Shown: positions 59,406 to 61,411 of the stretch, piece after piece | How positions within the stretch are numbered: position 1 is the first letter of the stretch | How the letters are laid out: each line of letters begins with the position of its first letter | From: SIG587 sp045649505 | GTDB lineage: Bacteria; Bacillota; Clostridia; Oscillospirales; Acutalibacteraceae | Direction of reading: 5' to 3' | DNA: 61,411 nt | NCBI GenBank assembly: GCA_045649505.1 | Contig: JAZRQA010000020.1 | Location: forward strand, 1-61,411 | Translations under genes and position numbers: made by a program | Notes under the pieces: model-generated | The model's database searches: none | What the model was told of the DNA's origin: nothing | What the model saw: only the letters and a program-made list of their open reading frames with translations

Positions 59406-61154
59406 ATGCAACTTAAAAGAATCTTATCGATGCTTTTGGCTGCCGCTCTAATCTTCTCAACTTCAATGGTTACTGTTAATGCTGAAACTGTTGAAACTAT
59501 CGAAACTTTTGAGGTGGGAGTGGTGGCAGAGACCACCACTCCTGTTTCTTTCTCGCCAGCTATTTATAAAAGCGGTGACGAAGTTTCTGTAAAGATTAGT
59601 GCAGACCAAAATACCGGCATTACTATTCTTAAATTTTCTGTTAAATTTAATCCAAATGCGCTTGAGTTTGTTGACTATACTAGTGCAAATCTGTTTTCTA
59701 ATGACATAGAAGGCGTTTATGTTTATAGCGATAGTATTTGCTACACATTAATGATGAACAATGTTTCTACAGCAACTGGAGAAATGCTTACTTTGAAATT
59801 CAAGGTAAAAGATACTTTTTGCGGAGATGTAGTTATTTATGCAGAAGTTTTTGATGGACAGGATAAAAACTGTATAAACGGTCTCAAAGTGGTTCCTTTT
59901 GTGGGCGGTCGTGCATCTTTTGCAGCCCATGCAGTCGATGCTGACGCCGGAGTTGTAACCGACCCCACTTGTACCGAAGAAGGCTATACAATTTATCACT
60001 GCAATATTTGCAATGAAAATATTAAAGGTAACACTCTCGCTTCCCTTGGTCACACATCCAGTAACCCTGTAGAAGAAAATCGTATCGAACCCACCTGTAC
60101 TGATGATGGTGCCTATGATAGCGTAGTATATTGCTCAGTATGCGATGTTGAACTTTCACGTGAAGTAATTACAATTGATACTACAGGACATACTGCCGGC
60201 AATGCAGTTGAAGAAAATCGTATTGCTCCGACTTGTACCGAAAACGGCACTTACGACAGCGTAGTATATTGCTTAGTATGTAATGATGAACTCTCACGCG
60301 AAGCAATCACAATTGATGCCACAGGTCACGATGCTGCAAATGCCGTTGAAGAGAACCGTGTTAATCCTACCTGTACCGAAGACGGATCCTATGACAGTGT
60401 TGTATATTGTTCGGTATGTGACGAAGAACTTTCGCGTGAAACAATTACACTTAATAAGCTCGGACACGATATAATTACACACGAGGCGCAGTCCCCTACC
60501 TGCACCCAGGTTGGTTGGGATGCTTATGACACATGCTCACGTTGTGATTATACAACCTATAAAGAAACACATCCGCTTGGTCATAATCCAACTGTCACTA
60601 AAGAAGAAAATCGTGTAGAAGCAACATGTATCACCGATGGTTCTTACGATAGTGTAGTGTACTGTTCAGTATGTAATGAAGAACTTTCAAGAGAAAATAA
60701 GACGATTAAAGCGCCTGGTCATAATTTAACTCATCACGATGCAAAAGATGCTACTTGCACCGAGATTGGATGGAATGCATATGAGACTTGTAGGATATGT
60801 GATTATACAACATATGTAGAGATATCCGCTCTTGGACACAAATACGGAACACCGACAATTGTAGAGCCCGAATATAAAAAAGACGGTTATACAACACATA
60901 CCTGTAGCGTATGTAACCATGAGGAAAAATACGATATCACTCCTGCGCTCACTTATATTTTAGGTGATGCCGACGGAAACGAAACAATTGACAGTGACGA
61001 TGCAATCTATCTTTTATTCCATACACTCCTACCGGAAGAATATGCCGTTAATCAAAAGTGTGACTTTAACGGTGATGGTGATTTAGATAGTGATGATGCA
61101 ATTTATTTGCTTTATCACACCTTGCTTCTTGAAAAATATCCATTACACAAATAA
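59406..61154 (+). CDS. Secreted cohesin - triple-Cys repeat - dockerin protein
   Basis: A 582-residue secreted protein. Signal peptide about 1-26 (MQLKRILSMLLAAALIFSTS). A cohesin-like domain covers about 40-175 (YKSGDEVSVKISADQNTGIT, then FNPNALEFVDYT and MLTLKFKVKDTFCGD). Eight triple-Cys units follow (about 178-515), several with the set phrase YDSVVYCSVC, the last (PEYKKDG) lacking the first Cys. A C-terminal dockerin has DADGNETIDSDD and DFNGDGDLDSDD. It begins 16 bases after the preceding gene, so it is co-transcribed. The domain order differs from its neighbour: cohesin is at the front here and after the repeats there. Confidence 0.85.
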   Translation: MQLKRILSMLLAAALIFSTSMVTVNAETVETIETFEVGVVAETTTPVSFSPAIYKSGDEVSVKISADQNTGITILKFSVKFNPNALEFVDYTSANLFSNDIEGVYVYSDSICYTLMMNNVSTATGEMLTLKFKVKDTFCGDVVIYAEVFDGQDKNCINGLKVVPFVGGRASFAAHAVDADAGVVTDPTCTEEGYTIYHCNICNENIKGNTLASLGHTSSNPVEENRIEPTCTDDGAYDSVVYCSVCDVELSREVITIDTTGHTAGNAVEENRIAPTCTENGTYDSVVYCLVCNDELSREAITIDATGHDAANAVEENRVNPTCTEDGSYDSVVYCSVCDEELSRETITLNKLGHDIITHEAQSPTCTQVGWDAYDTCSRCDYTTYKETHPLGHNPTVTKEENRVEATCITDGSYDSVVYCSVCNEELSRENKTIKAPGHNLTHHDAKDATCTEIGWNAYETCRICDYTTYVEISALGHKYGTPTIVEPEYKKDGYTTHTCSVCNHEEKYDITPALTYILGDADGNETIDSDDAIYLLFHTLLPEEYAVNQKCDFNGDGDLDSDDAIYLLYHTLLLEKYPLHK

Positions 61155-61166
61155 GGAGATAGATTG

Positions 61167-61411
61167 ATGAAAAAGATTATTAGTTTTTTGATTTGTTTAG
61201 TGTTAATATTCTCACTTTCTGTTTCTGTTTTTGCGGCAGAAGCTGTAAAGGTTAACTCTAAAACATCTGCAAACACTGTAAAGCTTGGCGATACAATTAC
61301 AGTTACGGTTTCTTTAAATAGTAATGCAGAATTCAAATCTATGGCACTAACCCCTGTATACGATGAGAATGTTTTTGAGGTTGTATCGGGCGAATGGATT
61401 TTAACCGGTGC
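61167..61411 (+). CDS. Secreted cohesin-like protein (partial)
   Basis: This gene runs off the right edge; 81 codons are seen. A signal peptide (MKKIISFLICLVLIFSLSVS, cleavage after VFAA) is followed by a cohesin-like start, VKLGDTITVTVSLNSNAEF and TPVYDENVFEVVSGEW. It begins 12 bases after the preceding gene, with AAGGAG upstream. It is the third member of the surface cluster; whether it too has repeats and a dockerin is beyond the window. Confidence 0.75.
   Translation, partial: MKKIISFLICLVLIFSLSVSVFAAEAVKVNSKTSANTVKLGDTITVTVSLNSNAEFKSMALTPVYDENVFEVVSGEWILTG

Noticed and set aside
56327..61154. CRISPR-like array from the regular repeats
   Set aside because: The repeats are coding, about 115-125 bases long, diverged at synonymous positions, and inside secreted-protein genes.

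Overview
The window is a stretch of low-to-mid GC Clostridia chromosome, most like a gut member of the Oscillospiraceae/Ruminococcaceae. This rests on a complete six-gene Rnf complex, a single-chain glycyl-tRNA synthetase, a zinc-type S14, rpsD lying between rpsK and rpoA, ECF vitamin transporters, a gut-type beta-glucuronidase, and cohesin/dockerin proteins at the right edge. No taxonomic search was possible, so the placement is inference.

Layout. 1-12.1 kb: housekeeping and transport genes: a partial SpoU-type RNA methyltransferase, a GH2 beta-glucuronidase-like enzyme, an NSS-family sodium symporter, a ThuA-like protein, the TrkA/TrkH potassium system, a thiamine salvage operon (thiT-thiN) under a TPP riboswitch with a terminator, and a large YfhO-type membrane protein. 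12.1-19.8 kb: YfbR nucleotidase, the rnfCDGEAB operon, glycyl-tRNA synthetase and Maf. 19.9-32.0 kb: murD with two M42 peptidases and followers, a split TSUP transporter, LexA, RNase H, nifS-nifU, a preQ1-riboswitch/queT unit, two SGNH hydrolases and a HAD phosphatase. 32.1-47.9 kb: one continuous S10-spc-alpha ribosomal superoperon of 32 genes, from rpsJ to rplQ, preceded by a structured leader of about 270 nt.

48.0-56.3 kb is accessory DNA that begins right after a tRNA-Leu gene and is visibly more AT-rich. It holds a tight four-gene operon on the minus strand: Fic protein, a nuclease with a degenerate helicase domain, an OLD-family ATPase/TOPRIM nuclease and a UvrD-like helicase. The last two have the architecture of the Gabija anti-phage system; the first two are additions. 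The operon promoter carries a doubled dyad operator. Divergently placed is a Hin-like serine recombinase. It is followed by two hix-like palindromes in opposite orientation, flanking about 150 bp with a good outward promoter that now points away from the downstream genes. This is a candidate invertible switch.

56.3 kb to the end: a run of secreted proteins that combine cohesin-like domains, arrays of a roughly 40-residue triple-cysteine repeat, and C-terminal dockerins. If the switch is real, it would turn these surface genes on and off.

Main points for follow-up: the four-gene defence-like operon, the candidate invertible promoter, the operator array, the cohesin/repeat/dockerin proteins, and the S10 leader.
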